A stretch of DNA of 64,000 nt from Acinetobacter indicus CIP 110367 (GTDB lineage Bacteria; Pseudomonadota; Gammaproteobacteria; Pseudomonadales; Moraxellaceae), in the NCBI RefSeq assembly GCF_000488255.1, contig NZ_KI530755.1, positions 248,001-312,000 on the forward strand, read 5' to 3'. A program made the position numbers and the translations under genes. Of the stretch, positions 53,473 to 61,415 are shown one piece after another (position 1 is the stretch's first letter; every line of letters starts with the position of its first letter). The notes beneath the pieces were generated by a model, which was not told the origin of the DNA, searched no databases, and worked only from the letters and a program-made list of their open reading frames with translations.

Positions 53473-54864
53473 TTGCTAACAGGCATCAGGTTAAGGGTGT
53501 ATCCAACTGAACATCAAAAGCTGATTTTAAGTCAGTGGATGGGTTGTGCTCGTTTTATTTGGAATGCCAAATGTGATGAAGATAAATACTATCGTGGTTT
53601 TGCTCGCAAATTCACACCATACAATCACTATTATGAAACCCAAGATCAGAAATATTCTCACTTTAAATCGAATGAATTAAGCTCTTGGCTTGCAAACTGT
53701 CCTAGCACCATTCAAAAGAACTCAACCGTTAATTGGTACAACACACTCAAAAAATCCATTAAGGGTGTGTGTGGGCGACCAAAACGTAAAAAGAAGACAG
53801 ATAAAGGTTCGATTCATTTAACCTCTGATTTATTCGAGTTTCGCACGGAAAGAAATAAGCGCAAGCTATATATCGGTGGTAAAAAATTTAATATAGGCTC
53901 ATTAAGTTTTAAGGCTCATGCTAACTTTAAAGAACCGAAATCCCTTTATATTCGCAAAGAGCGTGGTCAATATTTCGTTTCTTTCTGCTATGAAGATGGT
54001 GTTGAGATTCAAGAGTTTGACGGTAAGAAATTCGATGCTAAAAAATACGCCAAAAGACAGTTAGATCATTTGCAGGGCATGGACGAAGAACAACTACAAA
54101 AAATAGTGGTTGGTATAGATCGTGGTGTCACCATTCCTGTTCATGCAGGCTATGAAGAATTCGATTTTTCTAAAGAACAAAAGAATCACATGAGTAAAGC
54201 AGATCGCTACATTAAGCGACTGCAAAGAAAACTTGCTCGACAAATCAAAGGCTCAAACCGAAGAGCTAAGACCAAACATCGAATTGCGGTGCATCACTCT
54301 AAGAAAGCCAATATTCGCAAGGACTTTGCTCATAAGACAAGTCGTAGTTTAGCTAATGGATTCGGTCAGGTATTTATTTTTGAGAAACTAAATACCAAAC
54401 AGATGACCAAAAAGCCTAACCCTAAGAAAGATAAATTCGGACGTTTTATTCCAAATAAGACTAAAGCTAAAGCAGGGTTAAACAAAGCTATTCTCAATGT
54501 AGGATGGCACAGAATTTCAGAATTCTTAACGTATAAATCAGTCAAATTAGGTAAGGCTGTATTTACGGTTCATGCTTCTTACACAAGTCAGGAGTGCGCT
54601 TCATGCGGTCACACTCACCCCGACAATCGCAAAAGCCAAGACAGGTTTAAGTGCGTGAGTTGTGGACATGCTGATAATGCAGATCACAATGCATCAATTG
54701 TTATTAAGAACAGAGCGATTAATTTAATTTTAGACTGTGGAACACAGTTGGATGGTAATTATTTATCATCTAGTGGGCGTGGAGGTGTTCGTAAGACGAC
54801 TAGAGGTGTCAAAGCTTCTTTTCGCAGTACCGTAGAAGCGTCAAAAGAGATGTGTGCGACTTAG
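53473..54864 (+). CDS. tnpB: TnpB, RuvC-type RNA-guided nuclease
   Basis: 463 residues from TTG 53473. N-terminal helix-turn-helix part starts LTGIRLRVYPTEHQKLILSQ. RuvC catalytic residues are Asp216 (VVGIDRGVTIP), Glu304 (VFIFEKLNTK) and Asp404 (NADHNASIV). The zinc ribbon CASCGHTH...CVSCGH lies between the last two. All active-site residues are intact. TnpB cuts DNA at sites next to a transposon-adjacent motif, guided by a right-end RNA, and helps the element persist. Confidence 0.92.
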   Translation: MLTGIRLRVYPTEHQKLILSQWMGCARFIWNAKCDEDKYYRGFARKFTPYNHYYETQDQKYSHFKSNELSSWLANCPSTIQKNSTVNWYNTLKKSIKGVCGRPKRKKKTDKGSIHLTSDLFEFRTERNKRKLYIGGKKFNIGSLSFKAHANFKEPKSLYIRKERGQYFVSFCYEDGVEIQEFDGKKFDAKKYAKRQLDHLQGMDEEQLQKIVVGIDRGVTIPVHAGYEEFDFSKEQKNHMSKADRYIKRLQRKLARQIKGSNRRAKTKHRIAVHHSKKANIRKDFAHKTSRSLANGFGQVFIFEKLNTKQMTKKPNPKKDKFGRFIPNKTKAKAGLNKAILNVGWHRISEFLTYKSVKLGKAVFTVHASYTSQECASCGHTHPDNRKSQDRFKCVSCGHADNADHNASIVIKNRAINLILDCGTQLDGNYLSSSGRGGVRKTTRGVKASFRSTVEASKEMCAT

Positions 54865-54911
54865 GTTGCACTACGGAAACTCGGTTGATTTAGCTCCGAG
54901 TAGTTCATTAT
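54700..54911 (+). ncRNA. Probable omega/right-end guide RNA of TnpB
   Basis: In IS200/IS605 elements the guide RNA covers the 3' end of tnpB and the right end. Here the region after Asp404 contains GTCAAAG.., a hairpin AACTCGG / CCGAGTAGTT around the element end, and the flanking methyltransferase sequence would form the guide. Exact 5' end is unknown. Placed by family knowledge only. Confidence 0.35.
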
Positions 54912-55353
54912 ATAAATTTTCAGGATGCAGTACATGCTCGACCAGATGCAGGCAACCACCCGGTTTCAGTACCCGATAAATTTCGGCCAGACACTGTTCA
55001 ATCTGTTGCACGCTGCATAAGGTCCAGGTTGATACCACATGATCCAGACGATTATCGGCAAAATCCAGCTGCTTAGCTTTGCCAGCCAGATGCTCCACCA
55101 GAATGGCACTGTCACGAATCCGTGTTTCGGCCAGCTGGAAAATCTCTAGGTTTGGCTCTAACGCATAGACCACATCGACATTTTGGTAAAAGGGTAAATT
55201 CAGTCCGGTGCCAAAGCCAATCTCCAGTACCTCACCCTCAATTGGCAGCAGCAATTCACGGCGTAAATCCATCAGGCTCGGCGTCTGCATCACCTGATTC
55301 AGCAGGTGTGGGAAAATATGCTGTTGATAGAATTTATAAAGCATTGAAATCAC
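54871..55353 (-). pseudogene. Class I SAM methyltransferase gene truncated by the IS
   Basis: 160 codons remain. N-terminal helices, then SAM motif I EVLEIGFGTGLNLPF and motif post-I VVYALEPN, then WTLCSVQQ and LKPGGCLHLVEHVLHPEN. After ENL the frame enters IS sequence (YNELLGAKSTEFP) and stops. About 40-50 residues that usually follow are missing. The lost 3' part is not found on the other side of the IS, so a deletion accompanied the insertion. The protein may be inactive. Confidence 0.82.
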
Positions 55354-55514
55354 ATATTTTTATTTAATCTATGTTTATTTTAACTGAGCCGCGCAGGCAA
55401 AGACAAAAATGAGACCAAAGGTAACTATTTTCTTACCATTTCTTTATTTTCTGCTGATCAACATCGATTAACATCAAAGATATATCTGTTCTGACTGAAG
55501 GATCTGAGAATCTC

Positions 55515-56078
55515 ATGAAGCTGCGCTTTGGACTTATTTCGCTTATGACGGCCGCCCTATTACAGACCAGTGCCATGGCATCGGTCGACTATAATATTGC
55601 CAAAGGGTTAGCGCCGGCATCTGCCGATCAGTCGATTTCGGTCTTGCAGTCCTTTCGTGGTGATTTCCGGATTTTAGGTTCAAAAACCTATACCGATGAT
55701 GAACAGGCCAAGTTTTCTCCGATTGATTATGCCGTGAGCTGGGGCCTGTTTGCAGAGCCGGAAATTGCCCGGCATATTACGGTAAATCAGTACGACCGCT
55801 ATTTAAACTGGAAGATGGATCGTTTGCCGGTGCCGGCAGAGCAGGCCATGCAGATGGTTTCCAATATGCACATCATTCCAGCCAATCCGAACATTGCCAA
55901 ACAGATCAAGCAGGTCAAACGTGGTGATCTGGTGCGTTTAAGCGGGGAACTGGTGGAAGTTAAAGACAAAGATATGGTCTGGACGTCATCACTCACCCCG
56001 ACCGATACCGGCGATGGTGCCTGTGAAGTGTTTCGGGTCAGTTCAATCCAGTGGATTGAAAAAGTAAAACGCAGTTAA
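55515..56078 (+). CDS. Exported hypothetical protein
   Basis: 187 residues with a signal peptide (MKLRFGLISLMTAALLQTSA, then MASVDY). Mature part about 165 residues with VSWGLFAEPEIARHITVNQY and a C-terminal beta-rich part (GDLVRLSGELVEVKDKDMVW). The latter has a look of an OB-fold-like barrel but I do not assign a family. One Cys (GACEVFR). Probably periplasmic. Stands alone, 45 bases before a lipoprotein gene on the same strand. Confidence 0.7.
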   Translation: MKLRFGLISLMTAALLQTSAMASVDYNIAKGLAPASADQSISVLQSFRGDFRILGSKTYTDDEQAKFSPIDYAVSWGLFAEPEIARHITVNQYDRYLNWKMDRLPVPAEQAMQMVSNMHIIPANPNIAKQIKQVKRGDLVRLSGELVEVKDKDMVWTSSLTPTDTGDGACEVFRVSSIQWIEKVKRS

Positions 56079-56118
56079 TATGGCCTGATGGGTAAAATGT
56101 AGCGGCAGGGGAATGTCG

Positions 56119-56159
56119 ATGAATCATAGGTGGATGAATCATAGGTGGATGAATCATAG
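56119..56159 (+). repeat. 15-base tandem repeat at the start of the I42 gene
   Basis: ATGAATCATAGGTGG is repeated at 56119-56133 and 56134-56148, then ATGAATCATAG at 56149-56159. Each unit contains an in-frame ATG and encodes MNHRW. Confidence 0.9.
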
Positions 56160-56568
56160 CAAGACGCTCATTCTCTGTAGCTGGCTGGGGCTGTTGACCC
56201 TCAGCGGTTGTGGCAGCGTCAGCACCCCGGTCGATGGTACTCATGTTTATCATGCCGATCAGCAATGTCCGGCACTGTTAAATTTAAAGATCGGGGAAAC
56301 CCTGGAATTGCGTCTGGCAGAGAATCCGGCCACCGGCTATCACTGGTCGGTGATGCAACATCCGTCCATCTTTAAGCTGGAAACCTTGTATCTACAGGCG
56401 GATGCAGAAAATACTCAGCATGACTCCGCGCAGTTAAATGCGGCTGGAGAAAAAACTTTCCGTTTTCGTGCGGTTCAGGTCGGTGAAGGACTGATTCATT
56501 TAAAACAGGCCAGGGCGGGAGAACCGCTTCCCTTGGCAGAATGGAAATGCCGGGTGCGCGTGGCTTAA
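56119..56568 (+). CDS. Protease inhibitor I42 (chagasin-like) lipoprotein
   Basis: 149 residues from ATG 56119 (AGGGG about 7 bases upstream); ATG 56113, 56134 and 56149 are other possible starts. N-terminus is MNHRW repeated, then the lipoprotein signal with lipobox LSGC. Mature domain has NPATGYHWSV (chagasin NPTTGY loop) and the strand EKTFRFRAVQVGEGLIHLKQ. Chagasin-type proteins inhibit papain-like cysteine proteases. The domain is clear; inhibitory activity of bacterial forms is not established. Confidence 0.82.
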   Translation: MNHRWMNHRWMNHSKTLILCSWLGLLTLSGCGSVSTPVDGTHVYHADQQCPALLNLKIGETLELRLAENPATGYHWSVMQHPSIFKLETLYLQADAENTQHDSAQLNAAGEKTFRFRAVQVGEGLIHLKQARAGEPLPLAEWKCRVRVA

Positions 56569-56586
56569 GACCTGAACATCAGACAT

Positions 56587-56613
56587 AAAAAAACCTCTGT
56601 TTTAGAGGTTTTT
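56587..56613. terminator. Bidirectional terminator
   Basis: AAAAAACCTCT and AGAGGTTTTT around GTTTT, between the I42 gene and the convergent HopJ-family gene. Confidence 0.85.
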
Positions 56614-56625
56614 CGTTTTAAAGGC

Positions 56626-56961
56626 TTATTTGGCCGTTAGCGCTTCGCCTTCAAACTGTACACCAGCCCAACCTTGCTGCATAAACTGGCGGATATTCTG
56701 GTGATCAGTGGCTTCAGGCGTAGCCAGTACCGCCGCATAGTGTTCAGCAAACAGGCTTAAGGTTTGCGCGTGGTCTAAGCCATTTAATTTGGCAAAACTC
56801 AGTACTTTGGCGCTGCCCTGGTTTTCGGTGGCGGCATTGTGTTGCTGGCCATTGCTAAACGCAGTTGGCGTGTGGGTATAACGTGCATCAATATAGGCAA
56901 TCACATCGGCAAAGTTCGCTTTGCCTGCATGCAGCTGGGCCAATAAATCTTGAGCCATCAT
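56626..56961 (-). CDS. HopJ-family protein
   Basis: 111 residues from ATG 56961 (next codon is also ATG). Family features: LHAGKANFADVIAYIDARY near the start, then AFSNGQQHNAATENQGSAK and LFAEHYAAVL. Annotated as HopJ type III effector because of a Pseudomonas homologue, but no type III secretion system is expected in Acinetobacter, so a housekeeping role is more likely. An upstream extension of the frame lacks support. Confidence 0.82.
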   Translation of the reverse strand: MMAQDLLAQLHAGKANFADVIAYIDARYTHTPTAFSNGQQHNAATENQGSAKVLSFAKLNGLDHAQTLSLFAEHYAAVLATPEATDHQNIRQFMQQGWAGVQFEGEALTAK

Positions 56962-57131
56962 GTTCTCAGTCCATAGAAAAAATTGGTAAAAGCCCTGCGA
57001 CAATAGCATGTTTTTTCGCAGGGGTTTAGCCTATTACGGCCTCAATTTTTGCACCCATTAGATGAAAAAATCTGCGCTTTGGCCCAACTTGTGGATAAAA
57101 TGGCAGTTATACACATGGAGATAAACACAAC

Positions 57132-57512
57132 ATGAATTGGCTTTGGGTGGCATTGGGTGGAGCAATCGGGGCGAGTCTGCGCTATGGCCTGAGTTTGTGG
57201 CTATTTAAGCCCGGTGTGTTATTTCCTTGGCCGACCTGGTCGGTGAATCTGCTCGGCTGTTTTGCTGCCGGAATATTCTTTGCCTTCAGCCAAAAGTTCC
57301 CGGTACTACAACAGGAGCTTCGACTGTTTCTAATGGTGGGTATTTTAGGCGGCTTTACCACCTTTTCCAGTTTTGGGCTGGAAACCTTTCAATTGCTGAA
57401 ACAGGGACACGCCAGCGTGGCGTTAATGTATGTGATCTCAAGTGTGATTTTGGGTGTGCTCTGTCTGGCGGTGGGTTTTTATCTGTTTCAGGTGCTATTA
57501 AATACGAAATAA
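57132..57512 (+). CDS. crcB: Fluoride exporter CrcB
   Basis: 126 residues, four hydrophobic segments. Signature stretches: GGAIGASLRYGLSLWLF, WSVNLLGCFAAGIFF and GGFTTFSSFGLETF. CrcB (Fluc) is a dual-topology fluoride channel that keeps cytoplasmic fluoride low. The upstream 120 bases were checked for the fluoride riboswitch core; I do not see it. AUG follows GGAGATAAACACAAC. Confidence 0.92.
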   Translation: MNWLWVALGGAIGASLRYGLSLWLFKPGVLFPWPTWSVNLLGCFAAGIFFAFSQKFPVLQQELRLFLMVGILGGFTTFSSFGLETFQLLKQGHASVALMYVISSVILGVLCLAVGFYLFQVLLNTK

Positions 57513-57618
57513 AAAACAGGAAAATCAACTGCATAAAATAAAAAAATGAAGCCTAGCTGGAGATAAAGGTCTAGACTTCATAAAGGATGTGTATGCCAAT
57601 TTTTTTCTACTGCGCGGC

Positions 57619-57876
57619 TTAGTCCTTGCTGCGTTTAAAACGGGCAAAGCGTTTATTGAAGCTGGCGACACGGCCTTCATTGCTGGCCTGACGCTGCTCA
57701 CCGGTATAAAACGGATGCGAAGCACTGGAAATATCTAAAGTCATATAGGGATAGATTTTGCCCTGATATTCCTTGGTCTGCTGCGGCTTCAGGGTGCTGC
57801 CAATAATAAAATAGGCATCGGCATTGGTGTCGTGAAACAGCACTTCCTGATATTCGGGATGGATCTCTGGACGCAT
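57619..57876 (-). CDS. rpmE2: 50S ribosomal protein L31 type B (zinc-free)
   Basis: 85 residues. It follows the L31B sequence ([46 protein letters not shown]) and lacks the CxxC pairs of zinc-binding L31. L31B replaces L31A when zinc is scarce and is usually under Zur control, which fits the palindromic box at 57903-57922 directly upstream. Confidence 0.93.
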   Translation of the reverse strand: MRPEIHPEYQEVLFHDTNADAYFIIGSTLKPQQTKEYQGKIYPYMTLDISSASHPFYTGEQRQASNEGRVASFNKRFARFKRSKD

Positions 57877-57902
57877 AACAATTCCTCATGTTTGTTGAAT
57901 TG

Positions 57903-57922
57903 TGTAATGTTATAACGTAACA
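57903..57922 (-). promoter_or_regulatory. Zur-box candidate upstream of rpmE2
   Basis: TGTAATGTTATAACGTAACA is an imperfect palindrome with the Zur-type core ATGTTATAA. It lies 27 bases before the rpmE2 start, where it would block transcription in zinc-replete cells. Confidence 0.6.
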
Positions 57923-57938
57923 AATAAAAAGTAAAGTC

Positions 57939-57961
57939 AGCCCGAATGGGTCATTCGGGCT
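57939..57961 (-). terminator. Possible terminator of the UbiB-like gene
   Basis: AGCCCGAATG and CATTCGGGCT arms. The following T-run is short, so efficiency is uncertain. Confidence 0.5.
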
Positions 57962-57984
57962 CAGTGTGGTTTTTAATATATTGT

Positions 57985-59283
57985 TTAAGCGTGTGGTGGA
58001 ACCAGTTCTTCAAACAGATCATTTAAATTGTCATGCACTTTTAAATGAATCAGGTTCCAGTAATGACCCGACACCGTGCGGTTGACCATTAAGGTATCGG
58101 GTGATGGCTTGAATACATCCCAATATTTTAACGAGGGTTTCATCAGTTCCATACCATCATGATGGGCCGAGTTTTCGGCAAAATCATAATCGGTGGTCAA
58201 AGGGCGCATCAGCACTTCCAGCCAGGCCTGATACAGTTCTGGCGGGAATTTGCCTTGCTCGGACAGGGAGTGCAGGGCAGTCAGTTCCTGTTCCATTAAG
58301 GCAATATTCTGGGCACGGCCGGCCTGAATCAGCGCTTTAAAATGCTGCACAATGTCATTGGACAAGGTTTTCACACCGCCGTAATCATAAATAATCACGC
58401 TGCCATCTTCACGGAAGGCAAAGTTACCCGGATGCGGGTCACAGTGAAAGCGCTTGAGATAGAAAATTTCCTGGCCAATAGCACGAAACAGGCGGCGTCC
58501 CAGTTCATTCCGGGTGGCCAGTGGCCACTGGCTGGCGGTTTCAATACTGTCACCCTGTTCCAGACTTAACGTTAAAATATGCCGGGTCGAATAGTCCTTA
58601 AAGACCTGCGGAATAATAATTTTACTGTCCAGCGCCTGATGGAAGGTACGCGCCACTTCCAGGTTTTGTGCTTCAATCTGGTAGTTCAGCTCATTGTCCA
58701 GACTGTCCTGAATTTCCTGGAACAGTTTGTCCTGCAATTTGCGGTCAATTTTTAACACACCCATTAAACGCAAGGCCAGACGCACCTGTTTCAGGTCACT
58801 TTCACAGGCTTCATCGACACCCGGATACTGGATTTTCACTACCACCTGTTCACCCGTCGGCAAAATTGCCTTATGTACCTGGCCAATGGACGCGGCGGCA
58901 AATGGGGTTTCATCAAAATGTTGGAAAATCTGCGCGAGGGGCTTGCCCAGTTCTTTTTCGATTTGTGCCTGAATTTCGGCAAAAGGCATCGGCGGTGCCT
59001 GACGTTGTAATTTGCTGATGGCCCGTGCCACTTCCGGTGGGAAAATATCTTTATATTGTGAGGCAATTTGCCCCACTTTCATGACCGCACCTTTCATTTC
59101 TCCCAAGGTATCAGCAATCTGGATGCCAATATCCTGAAATAGTTTGCTGCGTGCGGCATTTTTCTGCTCGTCATCGGCAGAAAAGTTTTTAATTGAATTG
59201 GAAACGGTTTTGGTGGCGATACTGGCGGTCATACTGGCCAGTTTCATAAAGCGACGACCCGGTGTACTAGCCGTTTTTGCCAT
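57985..59283 (-). CDS. ABC1/UbiB (AarF) family atypical kinase
   Basis: 432 residues from ATG 59283 with AAGGAAC upstream; an in-frame extension to 59325 is possible. UbiB features: the KxGQ motif in MKGAVMKVGQIASQY, the Ala-rich loop FAAASIGQVHKA in place of the Gly-rich P-loop, VVKIQYPG with the catalytic-site Lys, HCDPHPGNFAF and IYDYGGVKTL. Such proteins assist coenzyme Q or lipid metabolism. This is a second type besides UbiB; role unknown. Confidence 0.85.
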   Translation of the reverse strand: MAKTASTPGRRFMKLASMTASIATKTVSNSIKNFSADDEQKNAARSKLFQDIGIQIADTLGEMKGAVMKVGQIASQYKDIFPPEVARAISKLQRQAPPMPFAEIQAQIEKELGKPLAQIFQHFDETPFAAASIGQVHKAILPTGEQVVVKIQYPGVDEACESDLKQVRLALRLMGVLKIDRKLQDKLFQEIQDSLDNELNYQIEAQNLEVARTFHQALDSKIIIPQVFKDYSTRHILTLSLEQGDSIETASQWPLATRNELGRRLFRAIGQEIFYLKRFHCDPHPGNFAFREDGSVIIYDYGGVKTLSNDIVQHFKALIQAGRAQNIALMEQELTALHSLSEQGKFPPELYQAWLEVLMRPLTTDYDFAENSAHHDGMELMKPSLKYWDVFKPSPDTLMVNRTVSGHYWNLIHLKVHDNLNDLFEELVPPHA

Positions 59284-59390
59284 GCGAGGTTCCTTAAGAT
59301 CATCTTGACTATCTGCCTTGAGCATACCGGCAGTTGGGTGAAAAGCCTACTTTAAATTGTTAATAAGCAATTTCACTGCATGCTACAAAT

Positions 59391-59416
59391 AAAAAAGCCG
59401 GCGGTAATGGCCGGCT
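59391..59416 (-). terminator. Terminator of abeM
   Basis: AAAAAAGCCGGC and GCCGGCT arms around GGTAATG; T-run on the minus strand. Confidence 0.85.
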
Positions 59417-59439
59417 AGAGATGATGGGAGGCGAATCGG

Positions 59440-60789
59440 TTAGCTGCTTTGACTCAGGCGCTGGTTGTTCATATACAACCGGATCAGCAACAGTACACAG
59501 GCCACGCTCAAGCCGACAATCAGGCCGACCCAGACCCCGGCGGCACCCATGCTGCCAAAGCGGGAAAAATATACCCCGACCGGAAAGGCAATGACCCAGT
59601 AGGCCAGCATGGTAATCCACATTGGGCCTTTGGTGTCCTGCATACCGCGCAAACAGCCGGCTGCACTAATTTGCCAGGCATCCATTAGCTGGTAGGCAAT
59701 TGCAAACAGCAGCAGATACATTGCCACCTGTGCCACATCGACATCCGAGGTATAAATCGAAATAATTTCCGGACGGAACAGCCACATAAAACTCATGGTC
59801 ATAAAGGCCAGCAGGGTTGCGGTAATCAGCCCCAAATACTGCACGCGGCGCATGGCAGCCCAGTTTTTTTCACCATAATAGGTGCCAATGCGGATGGTCA
59901 GTGCAATGGCTAGAGACATCGGAATCATAAACAGCTGTGAGGTCACCGACATGGCAATCTGGTGTGCTGCTACCAGCGTTTCCCCTAAGGGGCTAATCAC
60001 GATGGCTGCGGTACTGAAAATACTGACTTCAAAGAAAATTGCCAAACCAATCGGCAGGCCGAGCATTAAAATCCGTTTCATCCAGTAACGGTCGATGGGT
60101 TCCCAGCGGGTGAAAATCTGGGTGCTTTGGTAGGCGCTGCTTTTGGAAATGTACAGCGCCAGGGTAATAAACATCAGCCACTGTAAAATGGCCGTGGCAA
60201 AGCCGCAGCCGGCACTGCCCAGTTCAGGCAGCGGCCCTAAACCATACATAAAGATCAGGTTCAACGGCACCAGTACTACCAGCGCCAGCAGACTGATGAC
60301 CGTTACCGGCCGTGGATAACCCAGCGCCTCGGAATAGCCACGTAGCGCAGCATACATGGTCACCGCCGGCATACCAAACCCAATGGCATGCAGAAACAGT
60401 CCAGCTTTCGGTTGCAGGCTTTCTGGTACTCCAAGCAGCGGCAATAACAGCGGTGCCAGCTGTAAAATCAGGCAGGCAATCCAGCCCAAAATAAACGCCA
60501 CCCATAACGATTGCCGGGCAATGGTGGCAATTTTTACCGGTGTACGCGCACCATTGGCCTCGGCCACCAGCGGCGTGGTGGCAATCATGATGCCACTAAA
60601 CAGCAGCATCACCGGAAGCCAGAGTCCCACACCAACTGCAATTGCGGCTAAATCGGTCGGTGAAAACTGACCGGCCATAATGGTATCAATTAGCCCCAGA
60701 CCGGCCTGGGCAAATTGCGTCACCAGAATCGGAATCATTAAACGGAACAGTTGTTTTAATTCAAAACGTGTGCTGACAAGCGTAGCCAC
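59440..60789 (-). CDS. abeM: MATE family multidrug efflux pump AbeM
   Basis: 449 residues from GTG 60789. Twelve hydrophobic segments. Blocks match AbeM of A. baumannii closely (LITQFAQAG-like LVTQFAQAGLGLIDTIMAGQ, AAIAVGVGLWLPVMLLFSGI, LHAIGFGMPAVTMYAALRGY, AAGCLRGMQDTKGPMWIT). AbeM is a proton-coupled multidrug pump for fluoroquinolones, aminoglycosides and dyes. It is chromosomal and part of the intrinsic set; no regulator gene is next to it. Confidence 0.9.
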   Translation of the reverse strand: MATLVSTRFELKQLFRLMIPILVTQFAQAGLGLIDTIMAGQFSPTDLAAIAVGVGLWLPVMLLFSGIMIATTPLVAEANGARTPVKIATIARQSLWVAFILGWIACLILQLAPLLLPLLGVPESLQPKAGLFLHAIGFGMPAVTMYAALRGYSEALGYPRPVTVISLLALVVLVPLNLIFMYGLGPLPELGSAGCGFATAILQWLMFITLALYISKSSAYQSTQIFTRWEPIDRYWMKRILMLGLPIGLAIFFEVSIFSTAAIVISPLGETLVAAHQIAMSVTSQLFMIPMSLAIALTIRIGTYYGEKNWAAMRRVQYLGLITATLLAFMTMSFMWLFRPEIISIYTSDVDVAQVAMYLLLFAIAYQLMDAWQISAAGCLRGMQDTKGPMWITMLAYWVIAFPVGVYFSRFGSMGAAGVWVGLIVGLSVACVLLLIRLYMNNQRLSQSS

Positions 60790-60829
60790 AGTTATTACCC
60801 ATATTCATCATGTGCTTAGAACAGAGCGA

Positions 60830-61288
60830 TTAGCGTTGTAAAGTGAGAAGCACACCTATAAAAATCACCACGCCACCCAGAAGACGTTGCCAGTTGATGG
60901 GTGCTTTTTCTGTGCCCAGGACACCAAAATGATCGACCAGCATCGACATGGCAATCTGGCCAAACAGGATTAAACCGGTCAGGGTGAGATAGCCGAGTTT
61001 CGGTGCTGCATAAATACTTAAACTGATGGCATAGACCCCTAACACACCGCCCAGCCACATATACCAGGGTAAATGGACGATCTCGTGCAGATTAGGTTTG
61101 GGAACCTGTTGAAAAAACACCAAAATAGCCAGCACTATTGTACCAACCAAAAACGAGAAAAGGGCAGCCTGCAAAGGAGAATATAAATATTCGCGTAGCT
61201 GGGTATTGATGGCAGTTTGCAGGGTCATGGCAATCCCGATCCCCATGGCCAGCGGCATTAAAAGCAGTAATTGCGAAGATATTTTCAT
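60830..61288 (-). CDS. YdcZ/DUF606 (DMT) family membrane protein
   Basis: 152 residues from ATG 61288 (MKISSQLLLLMPLAMGIGIA), one codon inside a double ATG. Five hydrophobic segments. Signature stretches are LQTAINTQLREYLYSPLQAA, the GGVLGVYAISLSIYAAPKLG loop and GLILFGQIAMSMLVDHFGVL. Half-size DMT proteins of this type are thought to work as dimers. Function is unknown. Same strand as abeM, 40 bases upstream, so possibly one transcription unit. Confidence 0.82.
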   Translation of the reverse strand: MKISSQLLLLMPLAMGIGIAMTLQTAINTQLREYLYSPLQAALFSFLVGTIVLAILVFFQQVPKPNLHEIVHLPWYMWLGGVLGVYAISLSIYAAPKLGYLTLTGLILFGQIAMSMLVDHFGVLGTEKAPINWQRLLGGVVIFIGVLLTLQR

Positions 61289-61415
61289 CATTCTAACACG
61301 CTAATTCTTCTGTAATTTTTTCTAGTGTAGCGGTATTCGCTGTGAGATTTTATCGGTGTCCTGATGCAGTCATGTTAAAATATGCATCTTCCTTTGCTGT
61401 TTTTGAGCTTGTTCC

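Larger units (their letters stand above)
52925..54911. mobile_element. IS200/IS605-family insertion sequence (tnpA and tnpB, divergent)
   Basis: The TnpA and TnpB genes are divergent. The left end is bounded by the stop of the 106-residue gene, the right end by the abrupt end of a methyltransferase reading frame, at about 54906-54911. The left part has a hairpin (GAGC...GCTC with ACTC/GAGT inside), the right part has CTCGG...CCGAG near 54888-54906. No target duplication is expected for this family. The ends are placed to within about 15 bases. Confidence 0.75.

Noticed and set aside
56626..56961. Type III secretion effector (HopJ)
   Set aside because: The family name comes from Pseudomonas syringae. 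No secretion genes occur nearby and the family is widespread in bacteria without type III secretion.
57010..57131. Fluoride riboswitch upstream of crcB
   Set aside because: The spacer is only 122 bases, part of it the upstream region of the opposite gene, and the conserved core of the fluoride riboswitch is not recognisable.
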